64,000 nt of DNA. Source: Malus domestica (lineage: Eukaryota > Streptophyta > Magnoliopsida > Rosales > Rosaceae). This document shows, one piece after another, positions 23,369-35,068 of this stretch (position 1 is its first letter; every line of letters begins with the position of its first letter). The notes beneath the pieces are model-generated. The model was not told the origin of the DNA. It saw nothing but the letters and a program-made list of their open reading frames with translations, and searched no databases. The position numbers and the translations under genes are program-made. Where the stretch lies: positions 15,272,501 to 15,336,500 of the forward strand of contig NC_091666.1 of NCBI RefSeq assembly GCF_042453785.1, read 5' to 3'.

Positions 23369-26300
23369 GTGAACGACATGCCTAAAATTATACCCACCAT
23401 TATACTTGACAAAAATGGCCTTAAGGGCCAACGTTTCCTTGCTTGGTATCGCCATATTGAGAATGTCTCAAAGGTGAAAGACATATTGTATGTGCTTAAG
23501 CAAACCCCTCCTCATGTACCTCCTACGAAACTAGCTTCAAAGGAGGAGTGTCAAAATTATGTTAGACACTATGAGGATGACTTACAAGCCAAATGCTTAA
23601 TCCTTACTTCACTTAGTGAGGAGCTTATGAAGCTACATAAGCACATGGACACTTCTTGTGCCATGGTTGAGAGTTTGCATAAGATGCATGACATTGAGAC
23701 TAGTAATGTACGATTCTCATATGTTTGTAGTCTAATGAATGCCAAGATGGCAAAGGGGGCATCGGTTCATAAACATGGACAAAAGGTGGAAAAGATATTT
23801 AGAGATCTTAAAAGTTTAGGAACTTCCATCGATGGGAAAATGGTCCAAGACTTTTTCCTTGCATCTCTCTCGGATGATTTCACTAAGTTTATTGTAAACT
23901 ATAAAGTGAATAGATTCGATCATTCTTTGAAAGAGATGATTGACATGTGCTGTAGATTTGAAAAAGGTTTCAAAATGGACAGTGGGAGTGAGAATGCAAA
24001 CATAAGGAAAAGGTTGCATAAGAAGAAGGCAAAGAAATCCAAAGGAACATGCTTTCATTGTGGAAAGGATGAACGTTGGAAGAAGAAATACAGGGTGCGC
24101 ATTGCGAGCCTTATGACACGAACTTTTGAAGAGACTATTTCTGTCATAGAGAGTTCTTTTACAGTGAGCTCCAATTCCTGGATATTTGATTCAGGCGCTA
24201 GTCAACATATCTGTAATACGATGCAGGGACTAGTGGGGAGCAAGTCACTGAGCAATGGGGAGATGATTGTGCGAGTTGGGAACGGCACTAAAATCTCGGC
24301 AAAAGCAATAGGCACCTACATGCTTAACCTACCCTCTGGGGAAGTCCTGGAACTTAAAAATTGTTTATATTTTCCTTCATGTATAAAGAATTTGATTTCC
24401 ATCTCTAAGCTTTTACGAGATGGACACTCAGTATTGTTTGACAAAATGAGTTGCACTTTATACTTGAACGGTCGTATTATCTCTCATGGTAATATGATAG
24501 AGGGACTTTTTCACCTAGAGACGAATAGTGGGTTGCACTGTATTGAAAGCGGGAATACCTCAAAACCCAAAAGGGCTAGAGAAGTTGTTAACCAAGAAAA
24601 GACGTGGCATCTTAAACTTGGACATGTGAACCTTGATAAGATTCGCAAGATGTCGAAAGACGGATATATCCACCCATTGGGTAATGACCAGATGGGTACT
24701 TGTGAATGTTGCTTGAAAGGGAAAATGACCAAATCTCCATTTACTGGAAAAGGAGAGCGTGCCACTGAAATTCTAGGGTTAATCCACACTGACGTATGTG
24801 GGCCTATGTCTACTACGTCAAGAGGAGGCTTCTCCTACTATATCACATTCACCGACGATCACTCTCGGTTTGGCTATGTGTATCTTATGAAGTACAAGTC
24901 AGAATCCTTTGAAAGGTTCAAAGAATTCAAGAATGAAGTTGAGAAGCAAACTGGGAAACAGATAAAGATCCTAAGATCGGATCGAGGGGGTGAATATCTG
25001 AGTAATGAGTTCCTAGATTATCTCAAAGAGTGTGGAATAATATCACAGTGGACTCCTCCAGGAACTCCACAACTCAATGGAGTTTCTGAAAGGAGAAATT
25101 GAACCTTGATGAACATGGTTCATTCTATGATGAGTTCTGCTGATCTACCAGTAACATTCTGGGGATACGCTCTATATACAGCAGCTTACTTGCTCAATAG
25201 AGTACCTTCCAAATCAGTTTCACAAACGCCCTATGAGATATGGCATGGAAGAAAGCCAAGTCTTAAACACATTAAGATTTGGGGTTGTGAAGCATATGTT
25301 AAGAAGCTTGAAGCTACTAAGCTTGAAGCGAGATCAGTAAGATGCTATTTTGTGGGATATCCTAAAGAAACTATGGGATATGAGTTCTACCATCCTGACG
25401 ACCAGAAAGTCTTTGTCGCCAGAACTGCTAAGTTTCTAGAGGACGAATTCGTTCTCAAAGGGACTATAAGCAAATAGATGGAAATTAATGAGATTAATAA
25501 TGAACCACAAACAAACACTAGACATATTGACAACCCTGTTCCTGAACCCCTAGCTCCACGTAGATCTGAACGGGTTAGTAAGCCACCTAAGAGGTATGGC
25601 TTAGACAATGACTTTGATGAATTGTACCTTCTAGGTGACAATGAAACAAAGGAGGACCCTAGAGACTACAATGAAGCAATGTCCGACATTGATTCAAAGA
25701 GATGGCAAGAGGCCATGAAATCCGAGATGGATTCCATGTATCAAAATCAAGTCTGGACTCTTGTAGACCCACCAGAAGGTATTGTACCTGTTGGAAACAA
25801 ATGGGTCTTCAAGAGGAAGATAGGCGTTGATGGGAACGTGGAGACTTATAAGGCTAGACTAGTAGCCAAGGGTTACAGGCAAAGAAAAGGGATTGACTAT
25901 GAAGAAACCTTCTCTCCTGTAGCCATGATTAAGTCCATTCGGATTTTGCTTGCGATAGCTGCGTACCATGATTATGAGATCTGGCAAATGGACGTGAAGA
26001 CGGCCTTTCTGAACGGCTACCTAGAGGAAGAGCTCTATATGACTCAACCCGAAGGTTTCGTGTCCAAGTCTGAAAAGACTAAGGTATGCAAGCTTCAAAG
26101 GTCCATTTATGGACTCAAGCAAGCCTCCAGGAGCTGGAACATTCGTTTCGACACTGAAATCAAAACGTTTGGTTTTACTCAAAACGAAGACGACAATTGT
26201 GTTTATCAAAAAGTCGTTGGGAATGCAGTTGTATTCCTAGTGTTATATGTAGATGACATATTACTATTCGGGAATGACACTGCAATACTTTCTTCTGTAA

Positions 26301-27235
26301 AAGTGTGGTTGTCCAAAACCTTCCACATGAAAGATTTAGGAGATGCATCTTATGTACTTGGGATAAAGCTCTATCGTGATAGATCCAGAAAATTAATTGG
26401 ATTATCCCAATCTATGTACATTGATAAGGTGCTAAGTAGGTTCGAGATGGAACAATCTAAGAAAGGCTTTCTTCCTGTAAGACATGGAAATCACCTTTCT
26501 AAGTTCATGGAACCTAAGACTCCTGAAGAGATAGGGCATATGAGTAGGATTCCTTATGCTTCAGCCATAGGAAGTCTCATGTACGCCATGATATGCACAA
26601 GGCCTGATATCGCATATGCTGTGAGCATTACTAGTCGATATCAATCTAACCCAGGATTAGAACACTGGGCAGCTGTCAAGACGGTCCTTAAGTACTTAAG
26701 AAGAACTAAGGACATGTTCCTCGTATATGGAGAAGCATCAGAGTTGCGAGTGGAAGGCTATACAGACGCAGATTTCCAATCTGACGTCGATGATAGAAGT
26801 TCCAACTCCGGATATGTATTCACTCTGAATGGTGGGGCTGTCAGTTGGAAAAGCAAGAAGCAAAGTGTAATTGCTGATTCCACGATAGAGGCTGAATATG
26901 TCGCTACAGCTGAAGCCGGCAAAGAAGCGTTCTGGATGAAGAAGTTCATTACTGAACTTGGAGTGGTTCCAACCATTACATCACCAGTAACTTTGTACTG
27001 TGATAATAATGGGGCGATAGCTCAAGCCAAGGAACCCAGGGCACATCAAAAGAACAAGCATTTTGACAGACGCTTTAATATCATTAGAAGAAATGCTGCC
27101 GAGGGGAAAGTCAACATCCTCAAAGTTGCCTCAGCCGATAACGTAGCAGATCCACTGACAAAGCCAATGTCTCAAATCCAGCTTGATCGTCATATGGATA
27201 AGATGGGTATTAGATACATGGGAAGATGGCTTTGA
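23369..27235 (+). pseudogene. Copia P gag-pol polyprotein with two in-frame stops
   Basis: One continuous frame of 1288 sense/stop codons, interrupted at 25100-25102 (TGA) and 25475-25477 (TAG) without any frameshift. Both could come from single C-to-T changes (CGA and CAG/CAA). Order: Gag (WYRHIE, DDLQAKC, DFFLASLSDDF), a degraded zinc knuckle at 228-241 whose His is Arg and last Cys is Tyr, and protease DSGAS (274-278). Integrase follows with HHCC (H414, H419, C445, C448), HTDVCGP, RSDRGGEY and catalytic Glu in NGVSERRN just before the first stop. Reverse transcriptase (FLNGYLEEELYM, YVDDILLF near codon 960) and RNase H (YTDADF, STIEAEY) follow. Integrase before reverse transcriptase is the Copia order. 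The RNase H ends normally, directly before the polypurine tract. Confidence 0.92.
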
Positions 27236-27239
27236 GTGC

Positions 27240-27250
27240 AAGTGGGAGAT
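27240..27250 (+). other. Polypurine tract of Copia P
   Basis: AAGTGGGAGAT immediately before the 3' LTR and just after the pol stop. Confidence 0.85.
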
Positions 27251-28325
27251 TGTTGGAAGTATGCCCACAAAGCCACTCATTTGATGTAATAGCTTTTGGA
27301 ATACTTATTGTATTAAACTCTTATATGTTTAATGAAGGGCAAAGCTTATTGTTAATCACTATTTATTGTATCATGTGTTTAAGCAATAAGGGAATCCAAG
27401 GAATGTATTTGATCTAAGAGACAAGTGATCTAAGTGAGTTAGATTATCGAGACCTTTCTCTTATGTTCATTCCTAAAACGTTCCTAGCCATAGGATTGCC
27501 AATTGGGCATTGACAATCCGCTAAGGTTAGTATGTGTTATGTTGACTCAAACGTGAGTATGAACTAGTCTCAAGTCATTTGGTGTTGGACACTGAGACAA
27601 ACACATAGGTGCTCGAAAAGGTAATCGAGTACACTGAACGTCGATCAAAAGAGAGTTCGAACATACATGTCATGTATGAACTCTAAAGTTGCAATATGCA
27701 AAGTAGTCCTTTGACCTGAGGCATCATAGATGTCTAATGGTTAGGTCCTTGATCTTTGATCATGTCAACGGCATTCCTTCGGATTGTCCACGGCATTGTT
27801 GGGGTCAAGCTATCTAGTCATGTAGGCATATGAATGCACAACAAGGGATCTCTAACCTTCCATGGTGGAAGGAGAATACTCTAAGATATGATTCTAAAGT
27901 CTTTGGCCAAAGCAAATGAATATGACTTAGGAAGTTTTTTCCAAATCATAGTCAAGGGAATCATATAGGAAAGTATCACATTGGATAGTAGACATGAAAC
28001 AAACTATCACTTAAACAATGTGATTAAGAGTATTGTATTAGAGAATGACCGTATTGCATTGTAGTTGTAACTGGATAGGTTCTCCAACCAATTCTACTTA
28101 GCTTGGGTAACCATGATATGCTGCTAGGTGTCACTCATGGTTTGTGGAAGCCCTGAAGATTAGCAAACACTAATCTTAAGGGAGAATTGAAATGTGGTTT
28201 CAATTCACAATCGATCGTTAAGAGTAACATCGCCCACTGCCTCGCTAATTGGAACCTAATGGATCGCACACCACATAAGGATGTTAGTGAAGAAATTATA
28301 TGAAATGGATAAGCAATTAAATGGT
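27251..28325 (+). repeat. Copia P 3' LTR, truncated
   Basis: Matches 9907-10985 almost perfectly and then breaks after AATTAAATGGT. The remaining roughly 790 bases expected from the solo LTR are missing. The following sequence is unrelated Gypsy pol on the other strand, so a deletion or rearrangement removed the right end. Confidence 0.9.
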
Positions 28326-29100
28326 GACAAGGTGGCAGACTACATTACAGTGGCAGACCTCAGTGTTCTCTCGCAAAAAAGGGATCAATGCCAACCGAAT
28401 AGGTGGTGACAAGGTGGTGTCAATCTTCACCATGCGATTTTGATAATCTTTTGAGATAGAAACCTTCTCCAGCTCTTCAGCGGGTTGTGCTTGCTGGGTG
28501 AAAGAGTCATCTCGAGCATCGTCGGGTTGACTGTTGCCACCGTGAAGATCCAAGTTGGCTTCGTCCGGGCTAGTCTTTATGACTTGGTCATGTATAGAAA
28601 AGGTTTCCTTGGGCACAGGCAGGTGTTGTTGCTTGACGGAAGTGTTGTAACATGACTGTGCACTAAGTTGATCTCCTTTAATGTAACCATTGCCATAGGA
28701 GGTTGGACATTTCATCAACAAACTATGTGTGGATACCATGGCCTTGAGGTCATTGATGGTTGTGCGTCCAAAGTTGGGCAATCAACTACCAAGAAGTTAG
28801 TGGTAATGGTAGATGTGCAAGGGCCTGTACCAATGGTGAAAAGTAAATGTATGCTCCCTTTAGGTTGCACGATATCATCGGATAAGCTTATCAGAAGAGA
28901 AATCGAGCAATCGAGTAAGTGTTCAGCCACATTAAGTGCCCAGAAAGCTTCAGCAGACATGATATTGACCAAAGCCCCCGTGTCTACCAGGATTCGTCTT
29001 ACTTCAAAGTTGGCTATGTGAGCCTCCACAATCAGTGGGTCGTGAGGGTAGATGATACCTCTTTCTTCCTCAGGGTAGAAACATATTGGATCCCAGTTAG
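28326..29100 (-). pseudogene. Remnant of a TAT/Ogre- or Athila-like Gypsy pol (protease and linker to RT)
   Basis: On the minus strand, the frame 29029-28715 encodes a retropepsin: EAHIANFEVRRILVDTGAL, with the catalytic DTG, and downstream AFWALNV and PKGSIHLLFTIG. It continues through a second frame (28781-28317) with INDLKAMVSTHSLLMKCPT, ARSCYNT-like and PPIRLALIPFLRENTEVC, the linker that normally leads into reverse transcriptase. Frame changes and an abrupt left end at the Copia P junction show it is a fragment. No LTR accompanies it. It may be a remnant of the element family seen at the right edge (60087 onwards), but this is not proven. Confidence 0.75.
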
Positions 29101-30282
29101 TAGACCTGGCATTTTGAACCCGACCCGTTAACCCGATCCGACCCGACCCGTTAATATTAGTATTTGGGTGGATGCTTAACGGGTCGGGTCGTTAACGGGT
29201 GAACCCGTTAACAACCCGTTAAATAACGGGTTACTTTGGGTCAACCCGTTAGACCCGTTACAACCCGTTAGCACCCGTTATAAATTATATTGGAAATGCT
29301 CCCACGAGCCGCTTTGGGTCACTCTGGATTCTCCGCTCCCTCCACAGGTCAACCTCATCTGTGACAAAACACCATGAAACGGAACCTCAAGCCGCCTGCA
29401 ATTGGCAGCGCCTAGCTGCAGCTTTCTCAAGTGCCTTCAATCTATTAGCTTCCATTCGCATTTTCTGTTCATCTGTCATCTAATTTTCAGTGGATTCCCT
29501 AGCTTCTTTGTTTTCGACTTGATTGGTTATTTCTTTCTGGAAACTATCTGCTGCAGATATACAAGCATTAGCAGCAACCATCTCACCATGGAACGTCTCA
29601 TACGGTTCCTACAATTAGCAAAGCAAAGGACATCAAGCTCTAGTAATTAACAAATGGAGCTTTAATCCAAACACGAAGAAAACTTCAAATAAACTAGATT
29701 GAACAAAATTGCACATACTTGAGTAGCTTTCTCATAGATTTCATGAATCATCTCTTCCTGCATATCATCCACATCATGGACCAGTTCCTCCTGCGCCGCA
29801 CAGGTCAACCCTCATCTCCATCCTCTTCGAAGACATCATCTGCAGCTCCACCGCCGTCTTCTCCCACTCCGCCATCCTCTGCTTCCAGGAGCTCTGCATC
29901 ATGCTCCAGAGGATCCAGACCCTTCTCGAAGACTCCTCCAACGGCAGCCGGATGTGGCTCCTCCTCCAGACCGAGTCTCTAGCGAACAGCTTCCACGCAA
30001 TTAGAGATTCGCGACGCTTCAAATTGCAGAGAGGAGCTCGAGAGCCTCCGGGAATAGTTCCAGAAGAAATCCAAGTCGCAGCTCCTTGTATTGGAATGTA
30101 AAAAAGAAAAAAAGAAAAAAGGGTTTACGGGTTTACGGGTTGAAACGGGTCACCCGTTAACTTAATGGGTTGGGTTCGGGTGATCCGTTAACTTAACGGG
30201 TTGGGTTCGGGTGACCCGTTAAATTAACGGGTCGGATGAAACCCGACCCAAATCCAATAAACCCGACCCGTTTACAGGTCTA
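29101..30282. mobile_element. hAT-like non-autonomous element with ACCCG/GTTAAC subterminal repeats
   Basis: Both ends start TAGACCTG when read inward (29101 and, on the opposite strand, 30282). They are followed by dense ACCCGACCCG and ACCCGTTAAC repeats over about 180 bases on each side, in inverted orientation. Such GC-rich subterminal repeats are typical of Ac/hAT elements. No transposase is encoded. I could not find an 8-bp target duplication (flanks CCAGTTAG and GGTCTGAG do not match), so the exact termini or the insertion history are uncertain. The interior (29380-30070) looks like captured gene sequence. Confidence 0.6.
29380..30070 (-). pseudogene. Captured host gene fragment with apparent intron inside the hAT-like element
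   Basis: On the minus strand an exon-like stretch encodes ELVHDVDDMQEEMIHEIYEK and ends at 29719 before a GTATGT donor. A TTGTAG acceptor precedes 29608, where coding-like sequence EPYETFHGEMVAANACISA resumes. Further on, MTDEQKMRMEANRLKALEKA (about 29455-29395) follows a TTAG. The upstream part (29730-30060) is GC-rich with acidic EEDGGG-type coding in another frame. Stops and frame changes mean it is not a working gene. I do not recognise the parent gene. An alternative is that this is a decayed native gene, but its position between the inverted subterminal repeats favours capture. Confidence 0.45.
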
Positions 30283-30557
30283 GGTCTGAGGTGGCCTTAA
30301 CAGCTATACAACACCGGCCTTTCTACGTTTTATTAGATTTCAACTGAAACCTACAAATTGGGGAAATGAAAAGAAAAAAGAGCTGGTTTTACATATATTT
30401 GAAAGAAGACCAGCCATTGTGGACTCCATTTACAACAAAAGTGCTTGATAATCTTTTTGCGGAGTTGTATAACCATCAATGGTAAACATATTTCCGACCT
30501 TTTATTTTGATAGAAGATACCAAAATCTGATTCCCATGTAGATGCCACTCTTTAACG
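30283..30557 (-). other. Likely 3' UTR and downstream flank of the TPX2-like gene
   Basis: About 275 bases between the stop codon (30560-30558) and the hAT-like element. The minus strand has AAAATAAAAGG near 30505, which could serve as a poly(A) signal. No other coding signal was seen. Confidence 0.45.
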
Positions 30558-33500
30558 TCAACAGACGCCCAACCTCCTGTAACAATTTCAGGGACAAGAT
30601 GAGTGAATAAGAAAAAATATAGAAACTAAAATAGTATCTATTATCCTTCATTCAGCTAGCGCACCTCATCCTCAGTTTCTTATCAGCATCCGTCATGCAC
30701 CCGTCTTGAGCCTGCTTTCCACCAAACAGAGAAGGTTTTTCTTTTATCTACAAGAGGATGTGCTATCATATGAGAGAAGATATGGAAAGAGAACGGTCAA
30801 GCACTCATAAAAAATTAAAGATAAATGAACAATTAAGACTATCCATAATCAGTCCTATAAGGTACCTTACCTCACGTTCTTGTTGCAAAAAAGTCGATCT
30901 ATTTTCTTTTGAGTCCTTAAGTCAAAGAAATACCAACAAATAACTCAATAGAATACTAGGGAAAGTGAAATCGAATCAATAATATATGTGACATGAATGA
31001 TAAGAAAGTAAAGGGGACGAGGATAACCTTCGTAGACAAAGATGTAGGCTGGGAAAGTTTCACTGGTGATCCATTATTCTGCTGGAGCTCAGTTGTCAAA
31101 GAGAGCTAGGATTCAACAGGAGCATAAATGAGATTACAGGTATATGTGTTTATGCAAACTGTAATCGTTACGAAGGAACAACATGAGAGAAGCACAAATT
31201 TGTAAAACAACTTTACATCATATAAACTTTTTGATACCTTACTAAAAAATTCAGTTGGCGGAAATTGCTGTACTCCCCTGTCTGTCTGAAAATTAAATTC
31301 CTTTATATGAAGTAAACATGGTGTTAGCTTAGCTGATTCTGCAAACTGGGAAACAAATACGATTTATGGTCACTAAGCAAGAGAATAACGTCTATGAACT
31401 ACCATTGGTACAGTGGTTTCCCGCTTACTATTCCAGAAAACACCAATATCCCCTTTGCTAGAAAATATCTGCATTTATATAGGAAATAATCCCATAGTTG
31501 GCATCAGCTAGAAAAAATTTCAGCTGAATGATGTAGAGCAGTAAAATATTACCCTTTTGTTAAGAGGACGAGCTTTAAATGTTTGCATTCCTGTATTTCT
31601 ATCTTGCTTAGGACATTCCACTGTACTTGGTCTAATCAAAGAAGATCAAACCCATAGTAAGAACTATTTTCCTAGTATGAGAAAACATCGGAAAAAGCGA
31701 ACTGAGCATTTCTACTTCTCATGTTGATGTAGTTATATAAGATTCTTTATGCTATTACCTTCTGGATTCTCCTTTTCTGTTTTCCACGACGGTAGAAATA
31801 CTTGGTTTTTCCAAATCCTACAAAATGCAGATTATAGGCACATTTACATGAAATACTTTTGAGCACAACGTTTCACATGACTCAAGGGACCACTTTGACT
31901 TAAGATAACAGTGAAAACTATTTAATGAAATTCACAGCTAACCTTGTCAGGATCGTTGAGATGATGTGAGGATGATGAAACAGCCGATGCATTTTGCATA
32001 GCCCTTTCCATTGTCTTCAGGTGAAACTCCTAAAAAGCAAAATTAACAAAGGGACTCTGAGCCACAAAACTTCAAAAGGCACTTATTTTACAGCCTTTTT
32101 TATTTTTCAAATCAGTTTGAGGGTACAACTGTCTTTATCCTCCAAGCCACTGAAGAAAAGAGTAATAATAGGTTAAGCAGCAAAAAAATATAAATATCAA
32201 GCACTCACTTGAAAATCTGGCAACTTTGGAGTGCTCCTTGTTGGGAGTGGCAATGAAGGAGCCTCAAAAATCTGCAGTATAAATGCAAAAAAAAAACAGT
32301 GAAGGAGGAATCAAAGATAAAACATTATTCAAAATCCCCATCTAATAACTTTAAGTACCAACTTTTCGGTTCAATGGACGAGCTTTGAATTTTCGATGAG
32401 TTGATGTCACTTGTTCTAACATTGATCCATTGTTAGGCCTGAAATATAAACATATCATAACTACCTGTAGACTGGTAAACTAAACTATGTGATTTCTGCC
32501 CCTAAAGCCAAAACCCACCTAATCCTGTGTGCCCTATGTGCCGTTTCAAAGTCAGGCTCTCTTGAAATAGTAAGTCTCAACTTAGCATGTGCAGTGGTTT
32601 TGTCAAAAGTTTCATCCTGCAATACCACCCATAAATAAGAAAGTTTAATAAACATATCTGATGAATTGAGCATCTCTTATTTAAGACATTATCAGCAATA
32701 GTGCATATATTACAGGTCATCTCAGTTTTCTTTTATGCATCACTCCAGACATCTAGAAACAAAATCACAAGTAAAGAAATCTGGGAAGCTCTATTACACC
32801 CAGGATTACCTCCTTAACAATATAAAATGCGCTGTAAAACAGTTAGCAGTTGTAATTTTTTTAATAAACCCATCCAGACAAAGCTATTATTTGTCTAAAG
32901 TTGAAATTTTTGGAGGACAACTTTTATAGTAAAAGCTAGAATACCTTTTTAGGCACCTTGTGGATGAAATTAGTTTGCTCCTTCACATCAGTAACCTGTC
33001 ACGAAGAAAAGTGAAGAATGCTTAATTCATAGGCACTAGTTCAAAAACCAAAGTATACCTCCTTAAATAACTATTAGAATCTAAATGAGATGCATACTTA
33101 AAGAGCATAATCAGCATGCCAATAAAAGTAAATATTGGTCAAATCATATGTGCCCAAAAACTGTTGGTCCATGTGTGAAGCATGTGTGCCACACAAAAAT
33201 TTGGTCCAGAAGAATACAGGTCCGTGTATAAATATCACAGAAACAGTTCTTGCATTAAAGAAAAAAATGGATAACAAAATTTGAATGTGCTCAGTACCAG
33301 TTGCAGATGGTAAAACTTCTGTACCTTACGCAAGTGTCCTCCATCTAGCTTCTGTCTTTTGCGAGCTTGACTTTCAACCCCAGAAGAACTACATAAGCTC
33401 TTCTCATTATTTTGAACATGCAGCATCTGGAATCTAACAATTAAGTAATAAGACATCAGATGCAGTAAGTATGGGACTTAACGGTAGTAAGATGTCCACA

Positions 33501-35068
33501 TTTTACTCTTTCTCTGTTTACAGGACATAGAATGGAGGTATTACAGTCTCACATATAATTACTTTATTGGACATAGTAACTCCCAATTTACAATCTGGGG
33601 GATTTAAATCAGTGTGCATAAGGAGAGGAACAGAGAACATGATAGTTACTTAAGTTAGCTACGGAAGCAACTGTAATGATAAAGTGATATGAATAATTTT
33701 AAAAGAATACCACATCTGTACTTCAATGCAACGCAAAAAATATCGTATGCATAGTCGAAAGGCAGGACATTCTGAAGTACCTGGAACCGCCATTTTGAGA
33801 CTTCAGATTTTGCTTAGCGAGCTGACTTGCAGTAGGCTTCATCAAAGTTGAGCTCCTGGGGAAAGATGGCTTTACAGAAGCATTACTTTTACCCTTAAGC
33901 TTATCACCGTTTAAGTAACTGTTGAATGTCACCCCTGGAAAACAAAAGCATAAATTAAAGAGGGAGAAAGAAAATGAAAACAACACATACATTGTGCTGG
34001 AGTCTTGACCAATTGAAATAGTTTATTATAGTTCATTAGTAATGCATCCGTAATAACTTGTTTAAAAATCTAATTCCATCTGAAAAACTACAGACTTAAA
34101 CTGCATATAGTTTATATCATGCTCTTAATTTATTCGGAAATAAATCTGGGAATTCCATTAGCAAACACCATAGTCATCAAGGTATAAAGCGATCACCTGT
34201 ACCAGCTCCATTTGGTTGATTTAAAACTTTTTGTAAATTTCCAAAGATCCCTCTCTTCATTCCTTCAGCTACAACAGGAAACATTGCACTTAAAAGATTT
34301 ATACTTCAAACCAAGAAAACAAAATGCCAAAAACAAAAGACTAATCTGTTCTAAATCCTGCTTCTCCACAAGGCACAAATCAAAGGGATTTCGTCCATAC
34401 CTCTGCTATTTTCATCCATTGCACATGCTTTTGTGCCCACACCGATATCACAATTGCTGTCATTTGCAGTCTCCGCATTGGATTTCGGCAAGGTGTTTAC
34501 ATTTTCCAGGAGGGTTTCCAGTCCAAGTATTAACCTTGTCACAACAGCTGCAACAGATCAACATCAGCCATTGAAATCACTTTCCATTGTCAAAATTATA
34601 AATTCAAACATCGCTGTAATCCTTAAAATTGCAGATTTTTATTCATAATTCACAAGAAAAGGCAATGTATTATCAGAATAATCATTTTCACGGAAATTAT
34701 CTGATGACATATACAAAATTGAACAAAAATATGAATCATTTTATCTTTAAACAAAAACAAATGCTAAAAATAAAATTATTTCCTAATTTTTGAAATGCTT
34801 GAAAAATGGATCAAGCCAAGCTTACTATGGATGAATTAAAAAGATTCCGAAATGCAAATGTCAAGAAACGGCGTTGTTGAAGGCAGAGAGGCTTACGAGA
34901 CGGCGGGTAGCTCTTGGCGGACTCGAACCAGAGCTCGGTGCGGCGAGCCTCAGCCGGAGTCTCCTGCCTACCAAAGTCGAAGTACCGAGCTGCATCGTAC
35001 TCGTAGTCAATGTCCACTTCCTGCGCCATTAAAACTTGCTCAACCTCCATATCTTCCTCCAATTCCAT
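30558..35068 (-). CDS. TPX2-like protein (TPXL2/TPXL3-type), Aurora kinase activator, microtubule-associated
   Basis: I assembled 18 exons by eye: 35068-34897, 34547-34401, 34268-34197, 33934-33781, 33433-33325, 32995-32945, 32616-32519, 32438-32363, 32271-32209, 32029-31943, 31817-31759, 31631-31553, 31468-31403, 31285-31238, 31105-31028, 30915-30871, 30747-30665, 30576-30558. All junctions are GT-AG and they sum to 1506 bases, giving 501 residues with no stop. The N-terminus carries the TPX2 Aurora-binding signature (DIDYEYDAARYFDF, then RRTELWFESAKSYPPSP, residues 20-58). Further on are MKPTASQLAKQN, REPDFETAHRAHRIR (ends at 267), two FKARPLN repeats (about 284 and 380), FHLKTMERAMQ and KGDIGVF. 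Family knowledge: TPX2 proteins bind spindle microtubules and activate Aurora kinases at mitosis. At 501 residues it is shorter than canonical plant TPX2 (about 750) and ends shortly after KEKPSLFGGKQ, as in TPXL2/3. The start is the first ATG; the upstream in-frame codons lack one. Confidence 0.9.

Larger units (their letters stand above)
9907..28325 (+). mobile_element. Copia P: Copia-type LTR retrotransposon, nested host of Gypsy A
   Basis: The order is 5' LTR (9907-11002 and 20348-21115, split by Gypsy A), primer site 21118, leader with triple motif, gag-pol frame 23369-27235, polypurine tract 27240, and a 3' LTR from 27251 cut off at 28325. Over the comparable stretch of about 1075 bases the LTR copies differ at one position by eye (about 10608 versus 27949), so the element is very young. 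It sits in the 5' LTR of Copia M. Its right end and target duplication have been lost at the junction with a Gypsy pol remnant. The frame carries two in-frame stops, so this copy is probably not autonomous. Confidence 0.9.

Noticed and set aside
28668..29131. Plus-strand frames over the Gypsy pol remnant
   Set aside because: The minus strand holds the recognisable retropepsin; the plus frames are shadows.
29719..29982. Plus-strand Ser/Pro-rich frame of 87 residues
   Set aside because: It is the antisense of the acidic or Gly-rich captured fragment on the minus strand and has no domain.
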